Of a DNA stretch of 64,000 nt, positions 10,403 to 18,143 are shown piece after piece. Position numbers and translations under genes: made by a program. Origin of the DNA: Mesorhizobium sp. STM 4661. GTDB lineage: Bacteria; Pseudomonadota; Alphaproteobacteria; Rhizobiales; Rhizobiaceae. How positions within the stretch are numbered: the stretch's first letter is position 1; every line of letters begins with the position of its first letter. Where the stretch lies: contig NZ_CAAF010000004.1 in assembly GCF_000359125.1 (NCBI RefSeq), positions 186,001 through 250,000 on the forward strand, given 5' to 3'. The notes below the pieces were generated by a model, which had not been told where the DNA came from, ran no database searches, and was given only the letters and a program-made list of their open reading frames with translations.

Positions 10403-10861
10403 TTACGCCAGCTTGGCCAAAAGCTTCATGAAGGTGGCGACCTCCTTGGGCGTGAGCGGCGCCAGTGTTTCCTCGGTGATGTCGCGGGCAAGAGGGATCA
10501 GGCGCTCGATTGCGTCGCGGCCTTCCGCGGTCAGATTGACCAGCAGACGCCGTTTGTCGACCTCATGCTTGGAAAGCTCGACCAGGCCACGCGCCTTCAG
10601 CCGGTCGATGACGCCTTTGACCGTTGCGGCATCCATGGCGATCAGCGTGCCGAGCTGATTCTGCGACGTCTCGCCGACGTCGCGCAATTTGGCCAGGGCG
10701 GCAAATTGCGGCGGCGTCAGATCGGCGATATGCGCGGCGAAGATCGAGACATGGCGCTGATGCGCCTTGCGAAGGATGAAGCCGACCTGCTCCTGCAGAT
10801 GGTAATCGTTCTCCTCGGGCTCCTCGGCCTCGACCAGCTTGAGCAGGTTTTCCTCGCTCAC
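10403..10861 (-). CDS. MarR-family transcriptional regulator
   Basis: The 152-residue protein has the MarR winged helix: DLTPPQFAALAKLRDVGETSQNQLGTLIAMDAATVKGVIDRLKARGLVE is the DNA-binding core (about residues 50-100), followed by the wing KHEVDKRRLLVNLT. It is the last gene of the molybdenum-hydroxylase operon and so probably senses that pathway's substrate or product. I place the start at GTG 10859-10861, because this GTG overlaps the stop codon of the preceding 29-codon ORF (GTGA). A TTG at 10874-10876 would add five residues. An imperfect palindrome at 17218-17235 ahead of the operon is a candidate binding site. Confidence 0.85.
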   Translation of the reverse strand: MSEENLLKLVEAEEPEENDYHLQEQVGFILRKAHQRHVSIFAAHIADLTPPQFAALAKLRDVGETSQNQLGTLIAMDAATVKGVIDRLKARGLVELSKHEVDKRRLLVNLTAEGRDAIERLIPLARDITEETLAPLTPKEVATFMKLLAKLA

Positions 10862-10947
10862 GGCAGCCCGTCCCAAATGCGGCGCGGCTCATTCGCCACC
10901 GGCCCACCCTCATGAAAGTTCTCCTCGCGGATCGGAAACTCAGGCAT
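10858..10947 (-). CDS. Overlapping 29-codon small ORF in the molybdenum-hydroxylase operon
   Basis: The ORF encodes MPEFPIREENFHEGGPVAN followed by EPRRIWDGLP. Its ATG overlaps the stop region of the UPF0280 gene (eight-base overlap) and its TGA overlaps the GTG start of the marR-type gene (GTGA). Coupling on both sides fits a genuine translated gene, or a leader that couples translation of the regulator. The product is acidic and soluble, without signal peptide or Cys. I do not recognise a family. Confidence 0.5.
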   Translation of the reverse strand: MPEFPIREENFHEGGPVANEPRRIWDGLP

Positions 10948-11818
10948 GGGCAACTTCCTTCCCTCGACCTTTGTTGGGCGCGGCGAGCGCCATGGAACCA
11001 CTGACGCGGTTTTGGCCGGCCAGGAAAAGTGCCGAGGTGGCAATCAAGCCATTTCGGCGAAAATCATCGGCGACAGCGAGCCCGCTGTCCAGTGCGGCAG
11101 CAATTTCAGTCGGTGAAAGTGGGCGGACAGCCATTGTGACCAGCCGATCGCCAAGATCGCTATCCGGCGCCAGATCGCGCGCGGGCGCGCGCTCGACGGC
11201 GGGGTGGCCGGGCAGGTCGACGGCATTGGCGATCAGCGTTGCGGCGGCGTCGGCTTCGGCCCCCGTCGCCGCCAGAACGGTGACGGCATCGGCGATGCCA
11301 AGCGAAAACGAACGGCCGCGCCAGCCGCTGGTTGCGACGCCGCGAATCGCGTCGTCGGCACGAATGGTGATGCGGTCCGCGAGGCCATGCCCCGTCCCGG
11401 CGATGGCGAGGGTCATGGACTGGACGCCTGCGAGATGGATCGCGCTGTCGCCGCCATTGTTGACATAGGCGCGGTCGATCTTGCGCCCGGCGAGCAGCGC
11501 GGCAAGAACTTCGTCGGCCACCGAACCGGCTACGGCAGCCATCGGCGTGATGAAACTCTGCGCCAGCGGTGAGACTGCCGCCTCCATGCGCTGCGCCGTT
11601 GGACCAGCGAAAACGCGCGGATCAAGGCTCGCTGGCCTGCGGAGTTCCGGCAATTCATCGACCAGTTCCGTCAAAACGGTCTGGAAGCGCGTCACCGCTT
11701 GGGCGTAGGCAGCAGCACATTCGCCGGCATCACCAAAGGCTTCGATGATCAGGTCGATCGGGCCGTGGTTGAGGTGCAGCCGCCTCTCCAGCCAATGCGC
11801 CTGCGGGCCGTTCATCAC
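10940..11818 (-). CDS. UPF0280 family protein
   Basis: The 292-residue protein matches UPF0280, a family related in fold to the flavin transferase ApbE, with conserved segments around AAVAGSVADEVLAALL (about residue 95-110), YVNNGGDSAIHL (about 118) and GVATSGWRGRSFSLGIADAVTVLA (about 160-185). The NNGGD and ATSGW motifs parallel the ApbE active-site motifs. No enzymatic activity is established. Four-base overlap with the upstream 6-hydroxynicotinate-reductase-like gene indicates co-translation. I infer, without proof, that it may modify or mature that oxidoreductase. Confidence 0.8.
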   Translation of the reverse strand: MMNGPQAHWLERRLHLNHGPIDLIIEAFGDAGECAAAYAQAVTRFQTVLTELVDELPELRRPASLDPRVFAGPTAQRMEAAVSPLAQSFITPMAAVAGSVADEVLAALLAGRKIDRAYVNNGGDSAIHLAGVQSMTLAIAGTGHGLADRITIRADDAIRGVATSGWRGRSFSLGIADAVTVLAATGAEADAAATLIANAVDLPGHPAVERAPARDLAPDSDLGDRLVTMAVRPLSPTEIAAALDSGLAVADDFRRNGLIATSALFLAGQNRVSGSMALAAPNKGRGKEVAHA

Positions 11819-13353
11819 CCGGCCCCGTTTGCCGCGCGCCGCAATTGCGCCAGCGGCGGCCAGGGATTGCTCGCCGGCGCACCGGTGCCGCGACGCGGGT
11901 TGAGATATTCGCCGCCCCTGGCGAGAATATCCTCGACACTACGGATTTCCGCCTCGTAGCCGCCCAGCCTGACATAGTCGTCGCGGCGCAAGGTGAACTC
12001 GATCGGCGCCACCAGCGCCGGAGTCGGCACATAGCCGAAGGCGCCTTCCGGCACGCGGGTGACATCGACCATCAGCGTGATGCCGCCGCCCGGCCAGACA
12101 TAGACCGGCGCACCACCGACCGTCACATAGGTTTTCAGCCCTTGCACCGAGCGGGTCAGGTTGACCGGATTCTCGGTGACGCCGGCGCGCAGCGAGCCGC
12201 CGGCTCCGCCAATGAACAGCACGGTGCACAAAGCCGGCTCGCAATTGTCCTCGATCAGACCGACCGATTTCTGCAGCCGTTCCGGAAACGGCTTCTCGAC
12301 CGGCTTCAGATCGTCGTCGAGCTCGTAATAGGCGAATTGTTCGCCGGTGGTCGAGACCATCAGCAGCGACAGGCCGGGGCGCGCACCCTTCTTCGCGTTC
12401 CAGTCGCCGAGGATCGACAGCGGGTCTGAAATGCTGGTGCCGCCCCAGCCGAGGCCGGGCTCGGACACCTTGAAATAACGGCCCGGCGTCGAACGGCGGC
12501 CGACGATCTTTATGCCGGTGTCCTGCCAGCCCAGCACCTTGCCGGCCTGATGCTCGGAGACGACGCCGGTGATGTGATCGTCGACCACCACCACCTCGTC
12601 GACCAGCCCGCGCCACTGGGTGGCGAACATGCCGATGGTGGCCGAGCCGCAGCCGACGCGCATGCGGTGCTCGACCTTGCCATCGATGACAGGTGGTTTG
12701 CCGGCTTCGACGATGACCGCGGCACCCCCATCGATGGTCAGTTCGACCGGCTTGCGGTTGCACAGATTGAGCAGCGCGTCGCAGGTGGCGCGCCCTTCAG
12801 CCTTGGAGCCGCCGGTGAGGTGATGCACGCCGCCCAGCGACAGCATCTGCGAACCGTATTCGCCGGTCGTGACATGGCCGATCGCCTCGCCGGCAGCGCG
12901 GACTACGGCAGTTTCGGGACCAAGATGACGGTCGGTGTCGATCTTCACCTTGACGCCGCAGTAGGAGAAGATGCCCTCGGTGACCACAGTGACAAGGTCG
13001 ACGCCTTCGACCTGCTGGCTGACGATGAAGGGCGCCGGCTTGTAGTCGGGATAGGTGGTGCCGGCGCCGATCGCGGTGACGAAGCGGCGGCCGGTATTGA
13101 CCAGTTCGCCGTTCCATTTTTCGCCCTCGGCAACAAAGGGCACGACCGCGCCGCCGGCATCGGCCGCGTGGTCGAGGATGGTCAGCGTATCCATGCGCAC
13201 GATGCGGCCGCCGACATTGCCGTAGCGGTCGCAGGCGCCGGTGCGGCCATCAGCGATGTAGCACATGACCGGACAAGCGTCGCAGCGGATCTTCTCCGCC
13301 ACCTGCTTTTCGCCGGGGTCGTGCGTTTCAAAACGTTCGGCAAGCTCGCTCAT
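11815..13353 (-). CDS. 6-hydroxynicotinate reductase-like iron-sulfur protein
   Basis: The 512-residue protein resembles Hnr, which in Eubacterium barkeri reduces 6-hydroxynicotinate with ferredoxin. Near the N terminus Cys24, Cys27, Cys31 and Cys41 (CDACPVMC...TGAC) form a likely FeS ligand set. Later regions are Gly-rich, for example GGVHHLTGGSKAEGRATCD near 174-192 and GCGSATIGMF at 234-243. It is coupled to the molybdenum hydroxylase gene upstream (four-base overlap) and the UPF0280 gene downstream. The rest of the anaerobic nicotinate pathway is absent here, so the actual substrate is open; a heteroaromatic ring compound is a reasonable guess. Confidence 0.75.
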   Translation of the reverse strand: MSELAERFETHDPGEKQVAEKIRCDACPVMCYIADGRTGACDRYGNVGGRIVRMDTLTILDHAADAGGAVVPFVAEGEKWNGELVNTGRRFVTAIGAGTTYPDYKPAPFIVSQQVEGVDLVTVVTEGIFSYCGVKVKIDTDRHLGPETAVVRAAGEAIGHVTTGEYGSQMLSLGGVHHLTGGSKAEGRATCDALLNLCNRKPVELTIDGGAAVIVEAGKPPVIDGKVEHRMRVGCGSATIGMFATQWRGLVDEVVVVDDHITGVVSEHQAGKVLGWQDTGIKIVGRRSTPGRYFKVSEPGLGWGGTSISDPLSILGDWNAKKGARPGLSLLMVSTTGEQFAYYELDDDLKPVEKPFPERLQKSVGLIEDNCEPALCTVLFIGGAGGSLRAGVTENPVNLTRSVQGLKTYVTVGGAPVYVWPGGGITLMVDVTRVPEGAFGYVPTPALVAPIEFTLRRDDYVRLGGYEAEIRSVEDILARGGEYLNPRRGTGAPASNPWPPLAQLRRAANGAG

Positions 13354-16289
13354 CGGCGTGCCTCCTTGTCGCGGATGGCCGCGCGAATGCGGGTCGGTGT
13401 CGCCGGCACCTTGGTGACCAAGACGCCGGCGGCATGGCGGATGGCATTGAGGATCGCTGGCGCTGTCGGGATCAGCACATGCTCGCCCAGACCCTTGGCG
13501 CCAAAGGGTCCTTCCGGATCCGGAACTTCGACGAGAATGGTCTCGATCGGCGGCACGTCGCCGATCGTCGGGATCAGGTAGTCGTGCAAATTCTCGGTGC
13601 GGCCGGGGATGTACTCCTCCATCAGCGCCATGCCGATGCCTTGCGCGATGCCGCCCTCGATCTGGCCCTCTACCAGCAAGGGGTTGATCGCCTTGCCGAC
13701 ATCGTGGGCGGCGGTGATTTTTATGAGCTTCACGGTGCCGAGCTTGAGATCGACTTCGAGTTCGGCGACCTGCGCACCATAGCCATAGACGGCATAGGGC
13801 TTGCCCTGGCCCTTGGCGTCGAGCGGCAATGTCGGTGGGTCGTAGGTTTCCTCGGCGCGGAAGATGAAGCCGTCGACATCGGCCGGCAGCGTGGAAAGGT
13901 CGATCCGCCGTGTCGCTTCACCGTCGCGGATGGCCAGGCTTGTTCCATCGAGTGCTATCAACGCCTTTTCCGATACATTGGCGAAGCGCAGGATCGCGTC
14001 GCGCAAGGCACGGCCCGCCTTCTCGGCCGCCTTACCGGTGACGAAAGTCTGGCGTGAAGCCGAAGTCTTGCCGGCGTCCGGCGTGATTGCGGTGTCGGCA
14101 CTCTTAAGCCTGAACTTTTCCAGCGGCAGGCCAAGCGCGTCGGCGCAAATCTGGCTAATCACGGTGTTTGAGCCTTGCCCGATATCGACCGCTCCCTGAT
14201 GCAGGACGACATCGCCTGCAGCCGAGATGCCGACCTTGATGGTCGACGGATTGGGCAGCGAGGTGTTGCCGCAGCCATACCAGCAGGAGGCGACGCCAAC
14301 ACCGCGCTTTATCCCTGCATTGGTGGCATTGAAGGTGCTGGCATCGGCGAGCGCGCGTGACCAATGCGGCCGCAGCGCTTCAAGGCACTCGGCGATGCCG
14401 ACCGCGGATTCCAGCCTCTGGCCGGTAACCGTTTCGGAACCGTTCCGAAGGCAGTTTTTCAAACGAAAATCGAGCCGATCAATGCTCAGCTTTTCGGCCA
14501 GCTCGTCATAGAGGGTTTCCTGCATGATCGTCGCCTGCGGCACGCCGAAACCACGGAAGGCGCCGGAGATCGGACCATTGGTGTGGATGGCGCGGCCTTC
14601 GGCGCGATAGTTCGGCGTCAGATAGGGGCCGGAGGCATGCACCGGCACGCGGTTGGCCACCGTCGGCCCCCAGCTTGCATAGGCGCCAGTGTTGAAATCG
14701 CCTGTGAAGACCATGCCGGTGACAAGCCCATCGGCATCGGCGCCGATGGTCGCCTTCATTTCGGCCGGATGGCGCTTGGTGGTCGAGATCATCGATTCAT
14801 TGCGGGTGTAGGCGAGTGCGGCCGGCCGGCCGGTTTTCATCGCGACCAGGCCGATCAGTGGCTGCAGCGAAACATCGAGTTTCGAGCCGAAGCCGCCGCC
14901 GGTGGCGGTCGGCACGATGCGCACCTTGTCGACGGCAAGGCCGAGCACCTTTGCCGTGTCGTCGCGGTCCATGTAGGGCGCCTGTGTGCAGGCGACGACG
15001 ACCAGCGTGTCTCCGTCCATATAGGCATAGCCAGCTTCCGGCTCGATATAGGCGTGCTCGACATAGGATGTGTCGATGCTGCCGGAGACAGTCACGGCGG
15101 CACCGGCAAGGGCAGCCTCCGGATTGCCGCGCTCGACAAAGCCGGAGGTGAGCAGGTTTGCCGCCCTGTGCTGGTGGATCAGTTCTGCACCGCTAACCTG
15201 TGCCTCACAGGGCTGCAGCACATGCGGCAGTTCGGCCCATTCCACTGGAAAGTCCGAAAGGTCGAGATCGAGGATGGCCTCGCGTTCGCCGGCAACCAGC
15301 GCTACCGCCTCGCCGCGAAAGCGCGCAAAGCTCTCGGCCAGGGCCGGCTGGTCGGCAAAGGGGCCGATGACACCGAAACAGTTTTTCCCGGAAATGTCGG
15401 CGGCGGTGAAGACGCCGACGATGCCGGGATGTTTCTTCGTCCAGGCGTCGAGATCGCCGAATGTGAAACGGGCGTGATGATGCGGCGAGCGCACCACCAG
15501 CACGGCAAGCGCATCGGCCGGGAAGCTGTCGGCACCGAACTTCTCATCGCCGGTGACTTTCGGCAGGCCATCGAGTCTGATCGGCGAGGCGCCGACGGCG
15601 CTGCCTGAGACTGGCATCCTGCGGTCCAGGTCGCGATCGAATTGGTTAAGTTGGTGCTGCCCCTCACCCTTACCCTCTCCCCGCAAAGAACGGGGAGAGG
15701 GGGTCGTCAGCGTTGCGGCTTGTCCCTTCTCCCCGTCCCTATACGGGGAGAAGGTGCCGGCAGGCGGATGAGGGGCGGCGCCGTCAGTCGATGGTTCTCT
15801 CGCGAATCGTCCCGCATCCATCACCGCGGCAATGATCTTGCGGTAGCCGGTGCAGCGGCAGAGGATGCCGCCCAGCGCATCCTGGGTTTCAGCCTCGGTC
15901 GGGCAAGGTTTCCTGTCTAGAAGTGCTGTTGCCGCGATTAGCAGGCCGGGCGTGCAGGCGCCGCATTGGGCAGCGCCATGGTCGAGGAACGAAGCCTGCA
16001 GCGCCGACAGCCTGCCGTTGGCAAGACCCTCGACGGTGGTCACCGCCGCGCCGGCCGCCGAAGCCGCCGGCATCAGGCAGGCGCAGACGGGTTCGCCGTC
16101 AACCAGCACGGTGCAGGCGCCGCAATCGCCGGCATCGCAGCCGATTTTGGTACCGGTCAGGCGCAATTCGTCACGCAGCACCGAGGAGAGCCGGCGCAGC
16201 GGCGGCACGCAGACGGAAACAGCGGCGCCGTTGACCTCGAACGCGATGTCGGCGCGGTCGATGCTCATGCCGGGCTGAGCTTTGCTCAT
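13350..16289 (-). CDS. Fused FeS/molybdopterin subunit of a xanthine-dehydrogenase-family hydroxylase
   Basis: This 979-residue protein fuses two subunits that are usually separate. Residues 1-165 carry two [2Fe-2S] motifs: Cys51, 56, 59 and 71 (plant type) and Cys109, 112, 144 and 146. Residues about 235-979 are the molybdopterin-binding half, with TGGGFGSK, AFRGFGVPQA and the C-terminal FGAKGLGEH motif holding the catalytic Glu. The enzyme should hydroxylate a heteroaromatic ring or aldehyde and pass electrons via FeS to the FAD subunit encoded upstream. Residues about 172-210 are encoded by a RIME-like palindrome (15655-15775), an apparent in-frame insertion forming the linker. Confidence 0.88.
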   Translation of the reverse strand: MSKAQPGMSIDRADIAFEVNGAAVSVCVPPLRRLSSVLRDELRLTGTKIGCDAGDCGACTVLVDGEPVCACLMPAASAAGAAVTTVEGLANGRLSALQASFLDHGAAQCGACTPGLLIAATALLDRKPCPTEAETQDALGGILCRCTGYRKIIAAVMDAGRFAREPSTDGAAPHPPAGTFSPYRDGEKGQAATLTTPSPRSLRGEGKGEGQHQLNQFDRDLDRRMPVSGSAVGASPIRLDGLPKVTGDEKFGADSFPADALAVLVVRSPHHHARFTFGDLDAWTKKHPGIVGVFTAADISGKNCFGVIGPFADQPALAESFARFRGEAVALVAGEREAILDLDLSDFPVEWAELPHVLQPCEAQVSGAELIHQHRAANLLTSGFVERGNPEAALAGAAVTVSGSIDTSYVEHAYIEPEAGYAYMDGDTLVVVACTQAPYMDRDDTAKVLGLAVDKVRIVPTATGGGFGSKLDVSLQPLIGLVAMKTGRPAALAYTRNESMISTTKRHPAEMKATIGADADGLVTGMVFTGDFNTGAYASWGPTVANRVPVHASGPYLTPNYRAEGRAIHTNGPISGAFRGFGVPQATIMQETLYDELAEKLSIDRLDFRLKNCLRNGSETVTGQRLESAVGIAECLEALRPHWSRALADASTFNATNAGIKRGVGVASCWYGCGNTSLPNPSTIKVGISAAGDVVLHQGAVDIGQGSNTVISQICADALGLPLEKFRLKSADTAITPDAGKTSASRQTFVTGKAAEKAGRALRDAILRFANVSEKALIALDGTSLAIRDGEATRRIDLSTLPADVDGFIFRAEETYDPPTLPLDAKGQGKPYAVYGYGAQVAELEVDLKLGTVKLIKITAAHDVGKAINPLLVEGQIEGGIAQGIGMALMEEYIPGRTENLHDYLIPTIGDVPPIETILVEVPDPEGPFGAKGLGEHVLIPTAPAILNAIRHAAGVLVTKVPATPTRIRAAIRDKEARR
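15655..15775. repeat. RIME-like palindromic element inside a coding sequence
   Basis: Two hairpins lie in tandem: CCCTCTCCCCG (15673-15683) with CGGGGAGAGGG (15691-15701), and CTTCTCCCCGT (15726-15736) with ACGGGGAGAAG (15743-15753). The flanks CCCTCACCCT and GCAGGCGGATGAGGGGC are the usual ends of this repeat in rhizobial intergenic regions, and a short relative lies at 39822-39855. Here the element is in frame within the molybdenum hydroxylase gene and is translated as residues about 172-210. Confidence 0.8.
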
Positions 16290-17143
16290 GCCGCCGCCAC
16301 CTTGTCGTCCAGAGCCACGGTACCAAGCACGGCACGGGCAACGATCTCACGTGCCGCGTCGAGCCGGTATTCGGCGCTGCCGCGCACATCGCCGATCGGC
16401 GACAACTCGTCCATCGGTGCTGACTGGATTGCAGCAACCAGCCCATGATCAACCGGAAGGCCACGCAAGGCTGCTTCAACCCCTGAGAGGCGCTTGGCGA
16501 CCGCCGAGCAGGAGCCGACAGCGACGGCTGCGTCACTGACGATGCCATCCTCGATAACGAGGCGCGCTGCCACCATGGCAATGGAGATGACGAGATACCG
16601 CCGCGCGCCGAGTTTCACGAAGCAAGAAGTGCCGGCAGCAGCGGATTTTGGAATGCGAATGGCGGTGACCATTTCTCCCGGCTGCAAATCCGTGCGGCGG
16701 TTTCCCAGGATGAACCTTTCCAGCGGCAGGTACCGTGTCGTCTTTGCCGAGCGCAGCTCGACCTCGGCGTCGAGCACGAGCAATGCCGGCGCGCCGTCGG
16801 CGGCCGGAGAGGCATTGCAGAGATTGCCGGCGATGGAAGCGACGTTCTGGATCTGCACGGAGCCCACTTCGCGGGCCACCTGCTTCAGCGCATCGAAAGC
16901 CGCAGGCAGCGGATGGCGGACAAGATCGGTCCAGGTCGTGCGCGCGCCGATGACCCAATGGGTGCCGGTTTCGGCGATACCGCGCAACGCCGCCAGGCCG
17001 TTGATATCGAGGACATTTTCGCGGAAAGGCTTGCTGCCTTGCGCCGGGTAGAAATCGGTGCCGCCGGCAAGGATGCGCCACGAGCCTTCGCTAAGCAAAG
17101 CGAGTGCTTCGTCGACGGTGGTGGGTTTCGCGTAACGGATCAC
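16286..17143 (-). CDS. FAD-binding subunit of the molybdenum hydroxylase
   Basis: The 285-residue protein is the medium (CoxM/XdhB-type) subunit that receives electrons from the FeS centres. It shows ILAGGTDFYP near residue 24, the FAD-contacting IQNVASIAGNLCNASPAADGAPALLVLDAEVEL stretch near 100-130, and a C-terminal CO-dehydrogenase flavoprotein domain. I start at GTG 17141-17143 (VIRYAKPTTVDEAL), which has GGAAGG eight bases upstream and matches the usual N terminus; an ATG 78 bases earlier adds an unrelated extension. It is the first gene of the operon and overlaps the next gene by four bases. Confidence 0.88.
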   Translation of the reverse strand: MIRYAKPTTVDEALALLSEGSWRILAGGTDFYPAQGSKPFRENVLDINGLAALRGIAETGTHWVIGARTTWTDLVRHPLPAAFDALKQVAREVGSVQIQNVASIAGNLCNASPAADGAPALLVLDAEVELRSAKTTRYLPLERFILGNRRTDLQPGEMVTAIRIPKSAAAGTSCFVKLGARRYLVISIAMVAARLVIEDGIVSDAAVAVGSCSAVAKRLSGVEAALRGLPVDHGLVAAIQSAPMDELSPIGDVRGSAEYRLDAAREIVARAVLGTVALDDKVAAA

Positions 17144-17217
17144 GCTTTGCCTTCCAACAAGAGCAGCCCTCGAAGGGCGTTGCCGATGGATTCCCAAGCG
17201 TCCAACCTGGGGAAAAT

Positions 17218-17235
17218 TCATTCGTATGCAAATGA
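17218..17235. promoter_or_regulatory. Candidate MarR operator
   Basis: TCATTCGTATGCAAATGA is an imperfect palindrome (seven of nine positions paired), about 75 bases upstream of the first gene of the hydroxylase operon. Its length and AT-rich character suit a MarR-family site. Assignment to the operon's own MarR protein is inference. Confidence 0.4.
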
Positions 17236-17317
17236 TATCAAGCCGGCGGGAATTGTCAAAGCCAGAGTTTGCGACGGCATCGGCATCCGTGCCACGGCAC
17301 GCATTTGTTACGGACGC

Positions 17318-17419
17318 GCATGACCCCGAAAAATCGGAACCGTTTTTCGGAAAGGATCATGCGCAAACTCAAAGTGCTACAGCGTCCTTTACGCGTCCAA
17401 AGGACGCGCGGCGCTGTAG
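17318..17419. repeat. Dispersed GCATGA/GATCATGC box with CTACAGCG hairpin
   Basis: GCATGACC (17318-17325) and GATCATGC (17355-17362) bound a first palindromic part containing CGAAAAA/TTTTTCG. A second hairpin follows from CTACAGCGTCC (from 17377) to GCGCTGTAG (to 17419), containing the inner pair CGCGTCC/GGACGCG. The same two-part element recurs at 51314-51412. It is intergenic in both places. Confidence 0.75.
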
Positions 17420-17526
17420 AGGTTGACGCAGCCGGCCATCTGGTCAAGTTTCTGCATCCGGTCGCGCCAGCGGCCTTTCTAACCCCCACCGGAGCCCGAG
17501 CCCGAGACTGACGAGAAGGAGGCACC

Positions 17527-18141
17527 ATGGCCGACGAAGCGCTTGTTGTCATCGACCTGCAGAACGACTTCTGCCCCGGCGGCGCGCTGGCGGTGACCGG
17601 CGGCGACGAGATCGTGCCATTGGTCAACGACCTGATCCGGCGGACCGAGCATGTCGTGCTGACGCAGGATTGGCATCCCTCCGGCCATTCCAGCTTCGCC
17701 TCCAGCCATCCCGGCAAGCAGCCTTTCGAGACGATCGACATGCCTTACGGCCAGCAGACGCTGTGGCCGGACCATTGCATCCAGGGCAGCCTAGGCTCGG
17801 ACTTTCACTCCGGCCTCGCCTGGACCAAGGCGGAGCTGGTTATCCGCAAGGGGTTTCGGCCGGCGATCGACAGCTACTCGGCCTTCTTCGAAAACGACCA
17901 TACGACGCCAACCGGTCTTGCCGGCCATCTCAGGGAGCGTGGCATCGACACGCTGACCCTGGTTGGTCTTGCGACCGATTTCTGCGTCGCCTTTTCGGCG
18001 CTCGATGCGGTCAAGCAGGGTTTCAAGACGACGGTGCGGCTCGACGCCTGCCGCGGCATCGACCTCAACGGCTCCGTCGAGGCGATGCTGAAGCGGATGC
18101 GCGAGGCCGGCGTCACGCTCGAAGACCATTCGTCGGGCTGA
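17527..18141 (+). CDS. pncA: Nicotinamidase/pyrazinamidase
   Basis: The 204-residue isochorismatase-fold enzyme hydrolyses nicotinamide to nicotinate and ammonia in NAD salvage. The catalytic triad is visible as Asp10 (VVIDLQNDF), Lys108 (VIRKGF) and Cys153 (GLATDFCV). Metal ligands are Asp48, His50 and His54 (QDWHPSGH) with His83. The start has a strong AGAAGGAGG site. It lies next to the hydroxylase/6-hydroxynicotinate-reductase operon on the opposite strand and upstream of an antiporter gene whose start is two bases after its stop. A pncB gene follows 7 kb downstream. Confidence 0.93.
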   Translation: MADEALVVIDLQNDFCPGGALAVTGGDEIVPLVNDLIRRTEHVVLTQDWHPSGHSSFASSHPGKQPFETIDMPYGQQTLWPDHCIQGSLGSDFHSGLAWTKAELVIRKGFRPAIDSYSAFFENDHTTPTGLAGHLRERGIDTLTLVGLATDFCVAFSALDAVKQGFKTTVRLDACRGIDLNGSVEAMLKRMREAGVTLEDHSSG

Positions 18142-18143
18142 CC

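Larger units (their letters stand above)
17144..17526. other. Divergent control region between the hydroxylase operon and pncA
   Basis: This 383-base gap separates the divergent FAD-subunit gene and pncA. It contains the imperfect palindrome at 17218-17235 and a copy of the short dispersed repeat at 17318-17419. The remainder shows no ORF I would support. Promoters for both directions must lie here, but I could not assign clear boxes. Confidence 0.5.

Noticed and set aside
12550..13581. A 343-residue plus-strand ORF
   Set aside because: Antisense to the Hnr-like gene, whose Cys motifs and operon overlaps are convincing.
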